A stretch of DNA of 64,000 nucleotides from Desulfofustis glycolicus DSM 9705 (GTDB lineage Bacteria > Desulfobacterota > Desulfobulbia > Desulfobulbales > Desulfocapsaceae): assembly GCF_900130015.1 (NCBI RefSeq), contig NZ_FQXS01000004.1, positions 124,001 through 188,000 of the forward strand. Direction: 5' to 3'. The translations under genes were made by a program, and so were the position numbers. Positions 54,054 through 62,932 of this stretch are shown piece by piece; the first letter of the stretch is position 1; each line of letters starts with the position of its first letter. Under the pieces are notes generated by a model, which saw only the letters and a program-made list of their open reading frames with translations, was not told the origin of the DNA and made no database searches.

Positions 54054-54515
54054 TTACGGCCAGAGCAGCGACTTGTGGATCCAGCCTATCAACCCGCTTG
54101 CATGACGCAGTTTCATCCAGTCGCCCTGACTTTCCAACCGGTCCATGACGACGCCACGCTCGACGGTCGCAATGACCGGACTCGACGTGGTCGGCTCGGC
54201 GCGCATGTTGACGTTGGTCGTGGCATCGATGATGGCGGTGGACACCGGCTCAACGAGCGAGTTGTGAATCCAGCCGGCATCTTTTTCAAAATCAACGATT
54301 TTCAGCCAGTCTCCCTGCTTGCCGGTAACCTCGAGGGGATATCCGGCGAAGAGTTCCATCGCCACCTGATGGTCGGTGCCCGGACCGGTCCTGACGTTGA
54401 CATTATCGGCTGTTACACTGACGTATTCGGCAGCGAGCAACGATGTTGTCGTCAGCACCAAGGCGGCGGCACAGAATACTGCAGTGAAAACGGTGGAAAT
54501 TCGGAAAGAACGCAT
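54054..54515 (-). CDS. Periplasmic double SH3b protein
   Basis: A 153-residue exported protein with a signal peptide of about 29 residues ending LLAA before EYVSV. Two bacterial SH3 domains follow, about 30-88 (NVNVRTGPGTDHQV ... GWIHNSLV) and 94-153 (NVNMRAEPTTSSPV ... GWIHKSLL). Such domains bind peptidoglycan or periplasmic partners. No catalytic domain, so probably an adaptor. It ends 11 bases from the convergent helicase gene. Confidence 0.87.
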   Translation of the reverse strand: MRSFRISTVFTAVFCAAALVLTTTSLLAAEYVSVTADNVNVRTGPGTDHQVAMELFAGYPLEVTGKQGDWLKIVDFEKDAGWIHNSLVEPVSTAIIDATTNVNMRAEPTTSSPVIATVERGVVMDRLESQGDWMKLRHASGLIGWIHKSLLWP

Positions 54516-54588
54516 AACTGTCTACCTGGGAAAATGATTGTAAAAAGGGACTTACCGGCAATACAGATACCATCATCGGTCTGCTTCG

Positions 54589-55539
54589 TCAATCACGATA
54601 TAGCCCGGTAACCGCCCGATCATGCGGTTGCAACACACCCCGCCCGCTGTCCATCGTCACCATCGCACCAATCGGCAAGGCCAGATTCCTGGGTCCGTGT
54701 CCGACCGGGAAATTACCCCAGATCGGCATCCCCGATCCAGCAGTCAACTCGCACACCCGGGACCAGATGAATTCATGACGGGCGCCCCTTCTGCCGGCGT
54801 CATCATTGCGGTCCATCGAGAAGTCCCCGAGGATAATTCCGGCCGCCCGCTGCAACTGCCCGCTCCGGGCCAGCTGGGTGAAAGCACGATCGAGGCGATA
54901 CTCCGGTTCATTGACATCTTCAAGAAAGACAACCGCCCCCGAAAAATCCGGACTCCAAGGGGTTCCGAGCAAACTGACCAGACTGCTGAGGTTCCCGCCC
55001 ATCAACGGGCCGGTAACCGCTTCGCCGGTTCGAATAATTTCCACCCGTTCGTGCAAACGCCGGTGCCAATTCCCAATCAGGCACTGATAGAGGCGCTCCC
55101 GTGCATCAGAATCGCTCAGGGGCAGGGTGGTGACAACCGGACCGTGCAGGCACAACAGACCGGAGCGCTGAAACACCAGATTAAGCAGAATCGAGATGTC
55201 GGAAAATCCGATCAACAGTTTCGGTTGTCGAGCGAACAGCGTAAAATCCAGCCGGTCAAGCAGCCGCAGGGCTCCGAAGCCGCCGCGCAAGGCAATGAGC
55301 GCCTTAACCCGCGGGTCGCGCCACGCCCTGATCATTTCGTCAGCCCGAGCCTCATCGGTATCAGCCAGATAGCCGAGGCCGGGCCAGAGCCGATCGGGCA
55401 CGGCAAGCTCAAAACCCATCTCGGTGAGTACCGAACAGCCGTTTCGTAACCGTTCACCATCGACAAGGCCGCCGGCCGGTGCGACAATCGCTACCGTATC
55501 ACCGGGCCGTAGCGGGGGAGGGATCCGCAAGGCACCCAT
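54589..55539 (-). CDS. ldcA: Muramoyltetrapeptide L,D-carboxypeptidase (S66)
   Basis: Removes the terminal D-alanine from murein tetrapeptides during cell-wall recycling, or acts on microcin-like peptides (MccF branch). The 316-residue S66 serine peptidase has nucleophile Ser113 (IGFSDIS), a glutamate in FLEDVNE (206 or 210) and His280 (VGHGPRN). ALRGGFGALRLLDRLD is the other family signature. It lies 2 bases downstream of coaX, so the pair is an operon. Confidence 0.93.
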   Translation of the reverse strand: MGALRIPPPLRPGDTVAIVAPAGGLVDGERLRNGCSVLTEMGFELAVPDRLWPGLGYLADTDEARADEMIRAWRDPRVKALIALRGGFGALRLLDRLDFTLFARQPKLLIGFSDISILLNLVFQRSGLLCLHGPVVTTLPLSDSDARERLYQCLIGNWHRRLHERVEIIRTGEAVTGPLMGGNLSSLVSLLGTPWSPDFSGAVVFLEDVNEPEYRLDRAFTQLARSGQLQRAAGIILGDFSMDRNDDAGRRGARHEFIWSRVCELTAGSGMPIWGNFPVGHGPRNLALPIGAMVTMDSGRGVLQPHDRAVTGLYRD

Positions 55540-55541
55540 GG

Positions 55542-56345
55542 TCAGGCAACAGCGGTCAACTGCTGATAGATCAACGCCAAGCCGTCCAGAGTGAGATTGG
55601 GCTCATACCGTAGAATCGACGGCGTATATGGCCGGATGACACGGGACATGCCGCCGGTAGCCATGATTTCTATATCGGTATGGCCCTGCTGATTCATCTC
55701 GCGTTGCACTTTGACGATCAATCCTTCGATCATCGCCCCGTAACCGTGCACCATACCGCTTTGCATAGCCGTCACGGTGGAAGTGCCGATTACCTGGGAG
55801 ATGGGCGAACTCAGGTCGATCTGCGGCAATTTGGCGGTCTTTTGCGCCAAAGCGCCGATGGAGACGCTCATTCCCGGCAGAATCAGCCCACCAAGATATT
55901 CACACTGCGCGGAGACACAGTCAAAGGTAATCGCCGTGCCAAAATCGATAACGATGGCGGCTCGGCGGCAGAGATGGTGTGCGGCGATACTGTTGACCAG
56001 CCGATCAGCACCGACTTCTAAGGGGTTGTCGAGTCTGATCGTAATCAAATCCGCGACAACCCGGTTATCGATGTTGAACAGCATCGGGCGCGTTTCGTCA
56101 CCAAACATCGCATGACAGCAGGAAACATAGGCGCCATCGAGTTGCGGCACGACGCTGGACATGATTACGCCGTCAATCCGCGAACTGTCGATGCCGGCCA
56201 TCGTGAAGAGATTGTGGTAGGTAATGGCGATTTCATCGGCGGTCATCGCCGAGTCTGTTTTAATCCGCCACTGCCGTAACAATGTTTGTTGATCGAAAAG
56301 TCCGGCAACGGTATGGGTGTTACCAATATCGATGACAAAGAACAT
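55542..56345 (-). CDS. coaX: Type III pantothenate kinase
   Basis: First step of coenzyme A synthesis, potassium-dependent ASKHA-fold kinase. In 267 residues it has the N-terminal phosphate loop VIDIGNTHTVAGLF, GADRLVNSIAAHHLC, the acidic VIDFGTAITFDCV and LGGLILPGMSVSI. The type III form replaces CoaA in many anaerobes. Confidence 0.96.
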   Translation of the reverse strand: MFFVIDIGNTHTVAGLFDQQTLLRQWRIKTDSAMTADEIAITYHNLFTMAGIDSSRIDGVIMSSVVPQLDGAYVSCCHAMFGDETRPMLFNIDNRVVADLITIRLDNPLEVGADRLVNSIAAHHLCRRAAIVIDFGTAITFDCVSAQCEYLGGLILPGMSVSIGALAQKTAKLPQIDLSSPISQVIGTSTVTAMQSGMVHGYGAMIEGLIVKVQREMNQQGHTDIEIMATGGMSRVIRPYTPSILRYEPNLTLDGLALIYQQLTAVA

Positions 56346-56564
56346 AACTTACCTATCAACTTAATGGTTCCCCAGTGGGGCCGTTGTCGGCCACCTGCGA
56401 GGAGTGGGGCCAGGTAAAGATTTCGACGCTGCCGCGATTTTGCATTATAGTGCGGTTGACGGAAGAAACAAGGGATCAGTCGGGCCCTGCCGGTTCGTGT
56501 CGGCCGTGCTCCAGGCCGGCAGTTGGTCCCCTCCTGCAATACCGGTGATCAAGGAGGAGCCGCG

Positions 56565-56885
56565 ATGCAACCAATCATGGTAACGACCAGTTGTGCCAAT
56601 CTGGAAACTGCCCAAGAAATCGCCACCCATCTTCTCAACCGGCGCCTGGTTGCCTGTGCCCAGGTAAGCGGGCCGGTAACCAGTTCCTATTGGTGGCAGG
56701 GAGCTATCACCAGTGAAGCTGAATACCTGGTAGTAATGAAAAGTGTGCGGTCACTCTTTGCCCAGATCGTCGAACAACTGACCGCCATTCATCCCTATGA
56801 AGTTCCGGAAATCGTGGCCACCGATATTGTCCGGATCAACGATGGCTATCGCGACTGGCTGCTTGCCGAGTTGCATCAGGGGTAA
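56565..56885 (+). CDS. cutA: CutA divalent-cation tolerance protein
   Basis: A 106-residue trimeric CutA1 protein with TTSCANLETAQEIATHLL, RRLVACAQV, YWWQGAI and YEVPEIVATDI in normal order. The physiological role in bacteria is unclear. ATG 56565 has AAGGAGG 7 bases upstream; the frame is open 14 codons further without homology. A small cysteine-rich protein follows 2 bases after its stop. Confidence 0.94.
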   Translation: MQPIMVTTSCANLETAQEIATHLLNRRLVACAQVSGPVTSSYWWQGAITSEAEYLVVMKSVRSLFAQIVEQLTAIHPYEVPEIVATDIVRINDGYRDWLLAELHQG

Positions 56886-56887
56886 TC

Positions 56888-57088
56888 GTGCAGGAAGAGA
56901 AAAAAGGTTATCGTCGCCGGCGTCTCGGGGAATATCGCTGCAGCTGTTGCCGACAGGCCAAACCGTTCTGCTGGAGCTGCCCCTGCGGTTTTCAGATATG
57001 TCCGGAGTGCTTCGAGGAAAACAAGTGGGGGATCAGTAACGGACCCACCTGGATTTGTCCCGATTGTGAGCGGGTCATGAGGATGTAG
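56888..57088 (+). CDS. Small cysteine-rich zinc-binding protein
   Basis: A 66-residue protein starting at GTG 56888, 2 bases after cutA. It has ten cysteines in pairs (CSCC, CWSCPC, CPEC, CPDC), enough for two zinc sites. YRRRRLGEYRCSCC at the start is basic. The coupling to cutA suggests a shared operon, perhaps metal related. I do not recognise a named family. Confidence 0.72.
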   Translation: MQEEKKGYRRRRLGEYRCSCCRQAKPFCWSCPCGFQICPECFEENKWGISNGPTWICPDCERVMRM

Positions 57089-57203
57089 CCCGCTCCGGTT
57101 CCTCCCACATCCACCTCCCTTCCGGACGGCTTTGCCAAAGGCGGGAAGCGGGGACAGCGACGGGCTGCGCGCGGCGCTCTTGCGCATTAACGGCAAATAC
57201 AAT

Positions 57204-59108
57204 ATGATTGCGCCTGCGTTAACCAGTGCTGCCGTTACCGCTGATTCGGTATCGCCAAAATTCTATAATCCAGATCAGAAAATGACCCTATCTCCCCAAG
57301 AGTACGACGAAAGTAAAATCAAAACGCTGAGCTCCCTGGAACACATCAGGCGTCGCCCGGGGATGTATATCGGCAGGCTTGGCGACGGTTCGCATCCAGA
57401 CGACGGTATCTATATTCTGCTCAAGGAAGTGATCGATAATGCCGTCGACGAATTCATCATGGGGGCCGGCAAACGAATCAATGTCCAGATCGACGACAAT
57501 GGCCTGACCCGGGTTAGGGACTTCGGGCGGGGCATTCCCCTCGGCAAAATCGTCGAATGTGTCTCCGTTATCAACACCGGTGCCAAGTACAATACCGATG
57601 TGTTCCAGTTTTCCGTCGGGCTCAACGGGGTCGGCACCAAGGCTGTCAACGCGTTGTCCGAACATTTTCGGGTCAGCGCCTTTCGCGACGGCCAATTCGC
57701 CTCGGCAACGTTTTGTCGCGGCATCCTTGTTGATCGCGAGGAAGGGGAGAGCGGCGAAAAAAACGGCACCGAAATTGAGTTCCTGCCGGACCGGGAAATC
57801 TTTCCCGATTATCTCTACGACGAAACCTATATCGACCGTCGACTCTGGCGTTATGTTTATCTCAATGCCGGACTGAAAATTCACTTCAACAAAACCGTTT
57901 ACCACTCGGTTAATGGCCTTTTCGATTTGCTCAATGAGGAACTCAACGGATCCGGGCTATACGAACCTATCTATTACAAGGACCAGACCCTCGAATTCGC
58001 CTTCTCCCACACCGATTCCTACAGCGACTCCTATTATAGCTTTGTCAACGGCACCTATACCAGCGAGGGCGGCACCCACCTCTCTGCTTTTCGCGAAGGG
58101 ATACTCAAAGGAATCAACGAATTTTCCGGAAAAAAGTTCATCAACAAAGACGTTCGCGACGGTATCGTCGGCACGCTCTCCATCAAGATCCGTGAACCGA
58201 TCTTCGAGTCGCAGACGAAAAATAAACTCGGCAACACCGAAGTCCGCTCATGGATCGTCAACCGGGTAAAGGACGCGGTTTCCAGCGAACTCTACAAAAA
58301 CAGCGAGACGGCCGAACAGCTTCTCGACAAGATTGTCAGAAACGAAAAGGTTCGTAAGGAATTACAGATCGTGCGTACCGAGGCCCGGGCCAAGGCCAAG
58401 AAAGTGGCTTTTAAGATCCCGCAACTCAAGGATTGCAAGTATCATCCCTCCAAAGACAAGCCGTCCAAGACCGGTTACGAAAACATGATCTTCATCACCG
58501 AGGGTCAGTCAGCGGCCGGATCGATCGTCTCGTCTCGCGATCCGATGCGGCAAGCGGTCTTTTCGCTGAAGGGCAAACCGATGAATGTCCTCGGACAAAG
58601 ACTGAACCTGCTGTACAAGAACGAAGAACTGTACTCGTTGATGCAAGCCCTCAACATCGAGGAATCCATCGCCGACCTGCGATTCGACAAAATCATTATC
58701 GCCACTGACGCGGACGTCGACGGACTCCATATCAGGAATCTGTTGATGACATTTTTTCTCCATTATTTCGAGCCTTTGGTCAAACTCGGCTATATACATA
58801 TCCTGGAAACCCCGATCTACCGAGTCCGCACGAAAGCGGAGACGATCTATTGCTACTCGGAAAAGGAAAAGGACCTTGCCACCAAAAAACTGCAAGGCAA
58901 GGGGAAAATTAAAAAGAACGTAGAAACGACTCGTTTCAAGGGACTTGGAGAAATCAGCCCGAAAGAATTCGGACAATTCATCGGCGAGGATATCAGGCTC
59001 CGCAATGTCACCATCGATAGCATCAGCGAAGTTGCCAAAGTCCTGTTGTTCTATATGGGAAAAAACACCCCGGAGCGAAAGCAATACATCATGGAAAACC
59101 TGATCTGA
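57204..59108 (+). CDS. Type IIA topoisomerase, ParE/GyrB-like subunit (divergent)
   Basis: The ATPase subunit of a type IIA topoisomerase, 634 residues from ATG 57204. GHKL motifs: EVIDNAVDEFIMG, DFGRGIPLG, and GLNGVGTKAVNALS; the TOPRIM domain has EGQSAAGSI and DADVDGLHIRN. The EGDSA motif of GyrB reads EGQSA, and FSLKGKPMNV replaces the gyrase form; both recall Bacteroidetes-type topoisomerase IV. It is shorter than most GyrB. Start is uncertain: ATG 57282, just before the conserved IKTLSSLEHIRRRPGMYIG, is the other candidate. No clear ribosome site at either. Confidence 0.88.
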   Translation: MIAPALTSAAVTADSVSPKFYNPDQKMTLSPQEYDESKIKTLSSLEHIRRRPGMYIGRLGDGSHPDDGIYILLKEVIDNAVDEFIMGAGKRINVQIDDNGLTRVRDFGRGIPLGKIVECVSVINTGAKYNTDVFQFSVGLNGVGTKAVNALSEHFRVSAFRDGQFASATFCRGILVDREEGESGEKNGTEIEFLPDREIFPDYLYDETYIDRRLWRYVYLNAGLKIHFNKTVYHSVNGLFDLLNEELNGSGLYEPIYYKDQTLEFAFSHTDSYSDSYYSFVNGTYTSEGGTHLSAFREGILKGINEFSGKKFINKDVRDGIVGTLSIKIREPIFESQTKNKLGNTEVRSWIVNRVKDAVSSELYKNSETAEQLLDKIVRNEKVRKELQIVRTEARAKAKKVAFKIPQLKDCKYHPSKDKPSKTGYENMIFITEGQSAAGSIVSSRDPMRQAVFSLKGKPMNVLGQRLNLLYKNEELYSLMQALNIEESIADLRFDKIIIATDADVDGLHIRNLLMTFFLHYFEPLVKLGYIHILETPIYRVRTKAETIYCYSEKEKDLATKKLQGKGKIKKNVETTRFKGLGEISPKEFGQFIGEDIRLRNVTIDSISEVAKVLLFYMGKNTPERKQYIMENLI

Positions 59109-59265
59109 CGACGATGCCGAGCAGACTAGCGGCCACAGGCCAAGCAAGTTTGACGAGTGCCAGACACCACAGGGACTGCCTGGCGATCGTTTTTGTTGAA
59201 ATCGCACAATCCACAGCTTTTATTTTCTTGATGTCCCTTTCTTCAGCCAGTGACCATCGAAGCAC

Positions 59266-61290
59266 ATGAATCGACAGATAGGCAAACTCCACCGGTTGTT
59301 CGACAGCAATTTTCTCGAATACACCTCATATGTCATAAAAGAGCGTGCTATACCTGCAATTGAGGACGGACTTAAGCCCGTTCAGCGGCGTCTTTTGCAA
59401 ACCCTGTTCAATATAGAAGACGGACGGTTTCATAAGGTAGCAAACGTCGTCGGTGAAACGATGAAGCTGCACCCTCATGGCGACGCCTCCATCTTTTCGG
59501 CCCTGGTGAATCTTGCCAATAAAGGCTATCTCATCGATCGACAAGGAAATTTCGGCAATATTTACACTGGCGACCAGGCCTCGGCCGCACGTTATATCGA
59601 GTGTCGCCTATCGCCGCTGGCCAAAGAAGTCATGTTCAACAAGGATTTGACCGAGTTTGTCGAATCCTACGACGGCAGGATGCTTGAACCGGTGACACTG
59701 CCGGCGAAAATCCCGCTCTTGCTGCTTCAGGGCGCTGATGGTATTGCCGTCGGTATGGCAACGAGAATTCTGCCGCACAACTTTCAGGAATTGCTCAAAG
59801 CCCAGATCGCCACCCTGAAAAACGAAGGGTTTGAACTCTACCCTGATTTCCAGCAAAAAGGGTTAATCGATGTCTCCGATTACTCCAACGGCAACGGCCG
59901 GGTTCGCTGCCGGGCCCGAATCGTCGAGACCAACGAAAAAACCATCACCATCACCGAAATACCCTATGGGACAACCACAACATCTCTGATTGAATCCATT
60001 GAAAAGGCCGCAAAGTCTGGAAAAATAAAGATTCTTTCAATAAGCGACTACACCGCAGAAGATGTCGAAATCGAGATAAAGTTACCCCGGGGCATTTACG
60101 CCGATGATACGATCAAAGCCCTCTACGCCTTCAGCGATTGCGAGACTTCGCTCAACGCCAGCCTGACGTTGATTAAAGGAGACTTTCCGCGGGTCTGCAC
60201 CGTCGAGGAAGTCATCGCGTTCAACACCGAAAAGCTGGTCGGTGATCTGACCAGAGAACTTGAAATAGAACTCGCCAGACTCACGGAAAAACTGCAAACC
60301 AGACTGCTCGAACAGATCTTTATCGAAGAACGGCTCTACAAACAGATCGAGGAAAAAACCAGCTACGAGGCGGTGGTGGCTACGGTGAAATCCTCACTGG
60401 AACCGTTCGCCGGCGAGCTCTTACGACCGGTCTCCAGGGAAGACCTCGAGCATCTGCTGGAAATCAGGATTAAACGTATTTCCCGTCACGATATCGACCG
60501 ACACGCCCGGGAAATAAAGGAAATTAAGAAAAGTATCAAAGAGACCGAAAACCACTTGACCGATGTGGTTGGTTACACCATCTCTTATCTCGAAAAACTG
60601 TTTGAAAAATACGGTGATGCCTTCCCACGACAGACTGAAATCACCCGGTTCTCCGAGGTGGAAGCAAGAAAAGTGGCGTTGAGCAACCTGACCGTCGGCT
60701 ACCATCGTGCCAGCGGCTTTTTCGGCCATCTGATCAAACCCGTTGACGAACAGGCCGACTGCTCTTTCGCTTGCTCGGAATATGACCGAATCCTGATGAT
60801 TTTCAAGAACGGCGTCTACAAAGTCATCCCGGTGCCCGACAAACTCTTTATCGGTGAAGATCTCGAATATGCCGCCGTCCTCGAAGGAGAGACTATTTTC
60901 AATGTCATCTATCGGGAAGGGTCGGAAAGCCAAGCATATGTCAAACGATTCACCACTCCAAAGTTCATTTTGGACAAGGAATACCGACTCTTTCCGGAAC
61001 ACCCGCGATCACGGATTCTCCTGCTGACCAAAGGGGAAGGCCAACACGCCAGAGTAAGTTTTGTGCCGTCCAGGCGGGCCAAAAGCAATGTGGCTGAAAT
61101 CAGTTTCGATGATTTTTTGATCAAGAACCCCACCGCCATCGGTAAACGCGTGTCGCCCCGCGTGGTCAGACGGGTGGTTGAAAGCACGGAACGGACGGTG
61201 ATAAAAGAGCCCCACAACCTGGAACTGCCCGGAATAACCGAATCGACAGATACGCCGTCGCCGGAGAAAGAAAAAAAGGACACCGAATAA
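59266..61290 (+). CDS. Type IIA topoisomerase, ParC/GyrA-like subunit (divergent)
   Basis: The DNA-cleaving partner of the preceding gene, 674 residues against 750-870 for usual ParC/GyrA. Catalytic Tyr110 is in AARYIECRLS, after KPVQRRLL and KLHPHGDASIF. The coiled-coil tower is followed by a short C-terminal beta region rather than a full six-blade GyrA propeller, and the tail is acidic and lysine-rich (TPSPEKEKKDTE). Lack of a GyrA box points to a topoisomerase IV-like decatenase. A 157-base gap separates it from the ATPase gene; the stop abuts that of miaB. Confidence 0.87.
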   Translation: MNRQIGKLHRLFDSNFLEYTSYVIKERAIPAIEDGLKPVQRRLLQTLFNIEDGRFHKVANVVGETMKLHPHGDASIFSALVNLANKGYLIDRQGNFGNIYTGDQASAARYIECRLSPLAKEVMFNKDLTEFVESYDGRMLEPVTLPAKIPLLLLQGADGIAVGMATRILPHNFQELLKAQIATLKNEGFELYPDFQQKGLIDVSDYSNGNGRVRCRARIVETNEKTITITEIPYGTTTTSLIESIEKAAKSGKIKILSISDYTAEDVEIEIKLPRGIYADDTIKALYAFSDCETSLNASLTLIKGDFPRVCTVEEVIAFNTEKLVGDLTRELEIELARLTEKLQTRLLEQIFIEERLYKQIEEKTSYEAVVATVKSSLEPFAGELLRPVSREDLEHLLEIRIKRISRHDIDRHAREIKEIKKSIKETENHLTDVVGYTISYLEKLFEKYGDAFPRQTEITRFSEVEARKVALSNLTVGYHRASGFFGHLIKPVDEQADCSFACSEYDRILMIFKNGVYKVIPVPDKLFIGEDLEYAAVLEGETIFNVIYREGSESQAYVKRFTTPKFILDKEYRLFPEHPRSRILLLTKGEGQHARVSFVPSRRAKSNVAEISFDDFLIKNPTAIGKRVSPRVVRRVVESTERTVIKEPHNLELPGITESTDTPSPEKEKKDTE

Positions 61291-62649
61291 TCAGCTCACC
61301 GCCCGTCCTTTCAGAGAGTGCTGACCGGCTCCGGTAATCATGACACGAAGCACGTCTCCCGATTGCGCGGTTGACGGCCATGACTCGAGATGAACTATGT
61401 GATTGGTCGGTAAACGGCCGCTCGCCAATTCACCATCGGCTCTCTCGAGCAGGACGTCTTGCAGCGTCCCGATATACTCCCGGTTTCTCTCCAGGCTGAT
61501 TTCATCCTGTCGCTTCTGAAAGAGCTGTAGCCGCTCGCTTTTCACGCTCTCTTCACATTTCCCGTCAAATGATGCTGCCGCGGTGCCAGGTCGACCCGAG
61601 TACTTGAACGAAAACGAACCGTGGAAGCGGACCCGTTCCAGCAAATCCATGGTCGCCTGAAAATCAGAATCGGTCTCACCCGGAAAACCGACAATGATAT
61701 CAGTGGTTAAGGCAAGGTCCGGACGGGCGGTACGCAGCCGGTCGACCATGTTCAGGTAGTCATCAATCCGGTATTTCCGATTCATTCGCCGGAGGACGAT
61801 GTCCGACCCAGATTGTACCGGCAGATGCAGTTGCGGGCAAAGCTTGTTGATTTCGGCAAAGCAACGGATCAATTCGTCCGGCAAATCTTTCGGATTCGAT
61901 GTGGTAAAACGAAGCCTCCGTAATCCCGGGATCTTTGCCACTTCGTGCAACAACCGGGCAAACGGGTAGGGAGTATCTTCTTCACTGACCGGGTTGGTCG
62001 TACCATAGGAATTGACATTCTGGCCAAGCAGGGTGATCTCAACGACACCTGTGTTTACCAGTGCCGTTACTTCATCGATAATATCGACTGCTTTTCTCGA
62101 TACTTCCCGCCCCCTTGTATAGGGCACGACGCAATACGTGCAGAAATTGTTGCAGCCCTGCATGATGGTGACAAATCGGCTGAGCACAGCGGTGTCACCG
62201 TTGCGTTGCGACTGTTCGCTGGCAGTCGGCAAGCGAGGAATATATCGCGGAATTTCATAGCTGTCCGACAAATTAACAGCGGTCCGCTGGTGTCTGGCAC
62301 GCACCAACAACCCCGGTAGTTCGTAAATATGCTGCGTCCCGACAACCAGATCGACATGCGGCATCCGCTCGATGATCATCTGCCCTTCCTGCTGAGCGAC
62401 ACAGCCGGCGACACAGATCTGCATCGACGGGTTGTCCGCTTTCTGCTTTCTCAAACTGCCAAGAAGACTGAAGACTTTCTGTTCAGCCTTGGCACGAACT
62501 GAACAGGTGTTAATAACTATCAGCGAGGCACGTGTCATAACAGATGTGGGGTGATAGCCGTGCTCGCAGAGCGTCTGTGCCATTATTTCGCTGTCTCTGA
62601 TGTTCATTTGGCAGCCAAACGTCTTGATGTAAAATGTTTTTTCTTTCAT
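61291..62649 (-). CDS. miaB: tRNA-2-methylthio-N6-isopentenyladenosine synthase
   Basis: A 452-residue methylthiotransferase acting on A37 of tRNAs. UPF0004 domain cysteines occur in TFGCQMN, NTCSVR and AGCVAQ; the radical SAM cysteines in GCNNFCTYC; then a C-terminal TRAM domain. IVGFPGETDSDF is the usual radical SAM barrel motif. It converges on the topoisomerase gene with no base between the stop codons. Confidence 0.95.
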   Translation of the reverse strand: MKEKTFYIKTFGCQMNIRDSEIMAQTLCEHGYHPTSVMTRASLIVINTCSVRAKAEQKVFSLLGSLRKQKADNPSMQICVAGCVAQQEGQMIIERMPHVDLVVGTQHIYELPGLLVRARHQRTAVNLSDSYEIPRYIPRLPTASEQSQRNGDTAVLSRFVTIMQGCNNFCTYCVVPYTRGREVSRKAVDIIDEVTALVNTGVVEITLLGQNVNSYGTTNPVSEEDTPYPFARLLHEVAKIPGLRRLRFTTSNPKDLPDELIRCFAEINKLCPQLHLPVQSGSDIVLRRMNRKYRIDDYLNMVDRLRTARPDLALTTDIIVGFPGETDSDFQATMDLLERVRFHGSFSFKYSGRPGTAAASFDGKCEESVKSERLQLFQKRQDEISLERNREYIGTLQDVLLERADGELASGRLPTNHIVHLESWPSTAQSGDVLRVMITGAGQHSLKGRAVS

Positions 62650-62696
62650 AAACCGGAGAGAGGGAAGGGGGATGAAAAACCAGAACCGCTGAGTTC

Positions 62697-62927
62697 TCAG
62701 ACCAGTCGATTGCGCTTGATCGTTGGCGCAAGCGCTGTCAGCAGACCGATCAGGTCGGGCAAGGATTCTTCGGCGCAGCGCAGCCTGATCAGTCCGCTCG
62801 TGCTCGACAAAGACGACAACACGGCCAGGTTATCGTAACCTTCGAGGATAAACTTGACCAGATGAAATTGTCGCGGCTCGATCCGAAAGAAGGTTTCCGT
62901 CAATCGTTTTTCTTGAAAAACGGTCAT
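62697..62927 (-). CDS. DUF4911 family protein
   Basis: A 76-residue protein with the pattern of DUF4911: FFRIEPRQFHLVKFILEGYDN, a small beta-alpha-beta fold ending in LLTALAPTIK. Its function is unknown; it resembles a degenerate ACT-like regulatory fold. It lies 5 bases after purB and 47 bases before miaB, so the three form an operon, an arrangement typical of Desulfobacterota. Confidence 0.78.
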   Translation of the reverse strand: MTVFQEKRLTETFFRIEPRQFHLVKFILEGYDNLAVLSSLSSTSGLIRLRCAEESLPDLIGLLTALAPTIKRNRLV

Positions 62928-62932
62928 GACGT

